Shown in pieces: positions 61,830-64,000 of a stretch of 64,000 nt of DNA. The translations under genes were made by a program, and so were the position numbers. Source of the DNA: Polyangiaceae bacterium. GTDB taxonomy: Bacteria; Myxococcota_A; Polyangia; Polyangiales; Polyangiaceae. Below the pieces are notes generated by a model. It saw nothing but the letters and a program-made list of their open reading frames with translations, ran no database searches and was not told where the DNA came from. The DNA lies in assembly GCA_019637295.1 (NCBI GenBank), contig JAHBVX010000001.1:409501-473500 (forward strand), read 5' to 3'. Numbering within the stretch: the first letter of the stretch is position 1; every line of letters starts with the position of its first letter.

Positions 61830-64000
61830 TCAGGGGAAGCGCACGCGGGCGACGAAGAACTTGTTGTTGAGCTCTTTGCTGGTCAGCACCTCGAAGTCGG
61901 CGGGGTTGTCCAGCTCGCTCTTGAGGGAGCCCACGCGACCGTGCTCCGTCGTGAAGTACATGACCTTCACGCCCCGCTCCCGCTCCTGCTTCACCCAATC
62001 CTTGAACTTCTGGCCGCTCGCCACGAACGCCGGCAGCCGGTTGCCGGAGTAGAAATTCTCGCCCTTCCAGTTCATCTGATAGGCGACGAGGGGCGCCTCG
62101 GGTCCTGGGCGGTCTGCGTAGTATGCCAAGACCGTCTCCCGCTGGCCCCAGTGCGGCGCTGCCCGCACCAGGTAGACGTTGATGCCCCAGGCAGCCCACA
62201 CGACACTGGTCGCGAGCAGGAGCGCGACGGCGTGGGTTCGGAACCGTCGCCAGGCGATCAGCGCACACAGCGCCACACTCGCGATGGTGAAGGCGGTCAG
62301 CACGGCCTCGAAGCGTAGATCTTCGAGGGGCCAAGGGCGCCGGTAGTTGTACGTGAACAGGTGCATCAAGCGGGCCTGCCCGTCGATGTCTCCCTTCTGC
62401 GTGACGAACATGTCGCGCCCGGCGAGCCCCACCACCGCCGCGGATGCCAGTCCGATGACGCCAAACAGCACGTGGTCGAAGTGCTGGCTCGGCTCCGTGG
62501 GCGCTATCTCTGCGGGTGAACGCGGGCGACCGAAGAGCAGCGCTGCGCCGCCGCCGAACAACGAGCCGATCACGATCGAGGTCACGCCGATCCACAGCAC
62601 CGCCGGGGGTGGGCCCGCGGGTTCGCCCGGGACCACGAGGCCGAACACGGACCCGGGGAAGAGTCGACTGATGCCGTACACGAGCAGCAGCGCGCCGAGG
62701 AGCAGACCGCTGACATAGTGGGGAAGGTAGCGCCGCTGCGGCAGGACGCCGCGGCTAATCATGCGGTCCAGCATCACACCCAAGAGTACGGCAGTGGGCG
62801 GGACCACCGGCAAGATGTAGTGGTGAAACTTGGTCAGCGTGATGGTGAACATCGAGAAGGCGCTGATGAACCACAGCGCCATGAACGTGCCTGCGTCCCC
62901 GCGCAGGTCCCGCACGTCGTTCACGCGACGGGTCCACCACACGAGCCCTGCCGCGGCCAGCCCGGTCCACGGAAATAGGCCGTAGCCAAGCTGCCAGATG
63001 TAGTAGCGGAAGCTGACGTCATCCCCGGTGTTCGTGTCGTGGACGTGCACGAAGGCCCGCTTGTACATGTCGTGGAACAGCAGCCGGTCCGTGAAGGGCT
63101 GGCCGTGCCGCATGTACATTTGCACGTACCAAGGCAGCGTGATGCAGGCCACGAGCAACACCAGACCGAGCAACTCGAGGCGGGTGAGCTCGCGCCAGCG
63201 ACGGGTCGCACCCAGGTATGCGCCTGCGATGAACACCGGGAGCACCAGCCCCGGCGCCCCTTTGCCCATCGCGCTCAGCGCGACGAACGCCCAGGCGGCG
63301 AGGAACGCGAGCCGCTGCTTGCGCCGCTCGCCGCGGTTCATCCACAGGAGCACGCCCGTGACGCCGCCCCACAGCAGCGACGCGTGCCAGGGCTGGAACG
63401 CCTTGGTCACCGGCTGGTGCTCTCGGCAGCCATCGTTGCCGGGGAGCCCGCAGTTGCCACCGCCCGAGCCGCTCCAGAACTCGTCCAGGTGAGGGCGAAA
63501 GCCGTGCGGCGTGGCCTCGATCTGCAGCGTGAGGTTGCGAGTGGCCAGATACAGGACCTGTGGTAGCGCGAGCAGCAGCACCGCCGCGAACAAGAGGTGG
63601 TACGCGGACACGCGCAGGGTGCGCGAGCCCAGCCGGATCTCGTACACCCGGACCTTCTCTTCCGGGTCGGTGAACAGACCGAAGAGCAAGAGACCCATCG
63701 CCGCGGTCAGCGGAGCGACGTAGGGCATGTCGGTCATGGTCTGATGGCTGATCAGGTACCAATAGGGCATGGTGGCCAGCACCACGCCGCCGAGCAGCCC
63801 GACCCGTCGCCCCCACACCCGAGCGACGCCCTTGTACAGGAAGTAGGCCGCCAGCACCGTGAGCAGGAACACGGGCATGCGCGCCGCCCACTCGGGCTGC
63901 GGGAAGCGCCCGTGTGCGGCGCCGATCAGCATCTGATCGGGTGCCCAACCGACGCCGAGCGCCGAGAACGAGAGCGCCTGCATCCAGAAGTCGAGCACGG
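61830..64000 (-). CDS. GT39/ArnT-type membrane glycosyltransferase, N-terminus outside window
   Basis: The last 723 or so residues of a polytopic membrane protein; the start lies beyond the right edge. The first visible part (SALGVGWAPDQMLIGAAHGRFPQPEWAARMPVFLL) and the following helices match the dolichyl-phosphate-mannose/ArnT (GT39/GT83) family, which moves sugars from polyprenyl phosphates to proteins or lipid A. There are about 12 hydrophobic helices and a C-terminal soluble domain (SELDNPADFEVLTSKELNNKF). Acceptor unknown. Confidence 0.85.
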   Translation of the reverse strand, partial: VLDFWMQALSFSALGVGWAPDQMLIGAAHGRFPQPEWAARMPVFLLTVLAAYFLYKGVARVWGRRVGLLGGVVLATMPYWYLISHQTMTDMPYVAPLTAAMGLLLFGLFTDPEEKVRVYEIRLGSRTLRVSAYHLLFAAVLLLALPQVLYLATRNLTLQIEATPHGFRPHLDEFWSGSGGGNCGLPGNDGCREHQPVTKAFQPWHASLLWGGVTGVLLWMNRGERRKQRLAFLAAWAFVALSAMGKGAPGLVLPVFIAGAYLGATRRWRELTRLELLGLVLLVACITLPWYVQMYMRHGQPFTDRLLFHDMYKRAFVHVHDTNTGDDVSFRYYIWQLGYGLFPWTGLAAAGLVWWTRRVNDVRDLRGDAGTFMALWFISAFSMFTITLTKFHHYILPVVPPTAVLLGVMLDRMISRGVLPQRRYLPHYVSGLLLGALLLVYGISRLFPGSVFGLVVPGEPAGPPPAVLWIGVTSIVIGSLFGGGAALLFGRPRSPAEIAPTEPSQHFDHVLFGVIGLASAAVVGLAGRDMFVTQKGDIDGQARLMHLFTYNYRRPWPLEDLRFEAVLTAFTIASVALCALIAWRRFRTHAVALLLATSVVWAAWGINVYLVRAAPHWGQRETVLAYYADRPGPEAPLVAYQMNWKGENFYSGNRLPAFVASGQKFKDWVKQERERGVKVMYFTTEHGRVGSLKSELDNPADFEVLTSKELNNKFFVARVRFP

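Overview
The window is GC-rich with strongly GC-biased third codon positions. It carries MYXO-CTERM sorting tails, many lipoproteins with Gly/Thr/Ser-rich linkers, Cys-rich repeat surface proteins, thrombospondin-type-3 repeats, an IgGFc-binding-type surface protein and FHA/GAF sigma-54 activators. Together these point to a myxobacterium (Myxococcota, probably the Polyangia side). The assignment rests on gene content and style, not on a marker gene. I see no insertion sequence, prophage or CRISPR array.

Layout. 0-16.5 kb: a Cys-rich lipoprotein, a Rieske oxygenase, a B12-type radical SAM protein, Lon protease divergent from a TetR regulator, an 18-unit Cys-rich Sel1 protein, a phosphodiester-glycosidase-like protein and a large BamA/TamA-type protein. 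16.6-21.85 kb: the most unusual locus. A candidate sigma-54 promoter precedes about 900 bp of structured non-coding sequence with a complete tRNA-Arg-like cloverleaf and a second RNA that folds as a circularly permuted tRNA inside a 12-bp closing stem, the architecture of bacterial Y RNAs of the YrlA type. Five tightly packed genes follow: a Ro60-like protein (TROVE-like N-half plus vWA domain), an unknown protein, a JAMM/JAB protease, an 80-residue ubiquitin-like protein ending in Phe-Gly-Ser, and a short E1/ThiF enzyme. A tRNA-Trp-like element with an enlarged D-arm lies directly after the E1 gene. I read this as an RNA-surveillance module joined to a minimal ubiquitin-like activation and processing module.

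22-34 kb: a surface lipoprotein, a thiolase, and a nitrous-oxide reduction cluster (divergent lipoprotein cytochrome c, then nosZ-nosR-nosD-nosF-nosY-nosL with mostly overlapping genes). 34-49 kb: an alpha/beta hydrolase, a heterodimeric ABC exporter, a DCC-family protein, a two-domain beta-oxidation enzyme (FadN type), an N-formylglutamate amidohydrolase-like protein, a GYF/GAF protein, a fused CobA-HemD for siroheme/corrinoid synthesis, and two overlapping genes for peptidoglycan-active proteins that both carry TSP3 repeats and MYXO-CTERM tails. 49.4-52.5 kb: a guanidine-III riboswitch on a guanidinium exporter, then a large protein with a complete RING finger. 52.7-57 kb: secreted or lipid-anchored Cys-rich proteins. 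57-64 kb: two sigma-54 activators flanking a metallo-beta-lactamase-fold protein, a calcineurin-like phosphatase and a truncated GT39-type glycosyltransferase running off the right edge.
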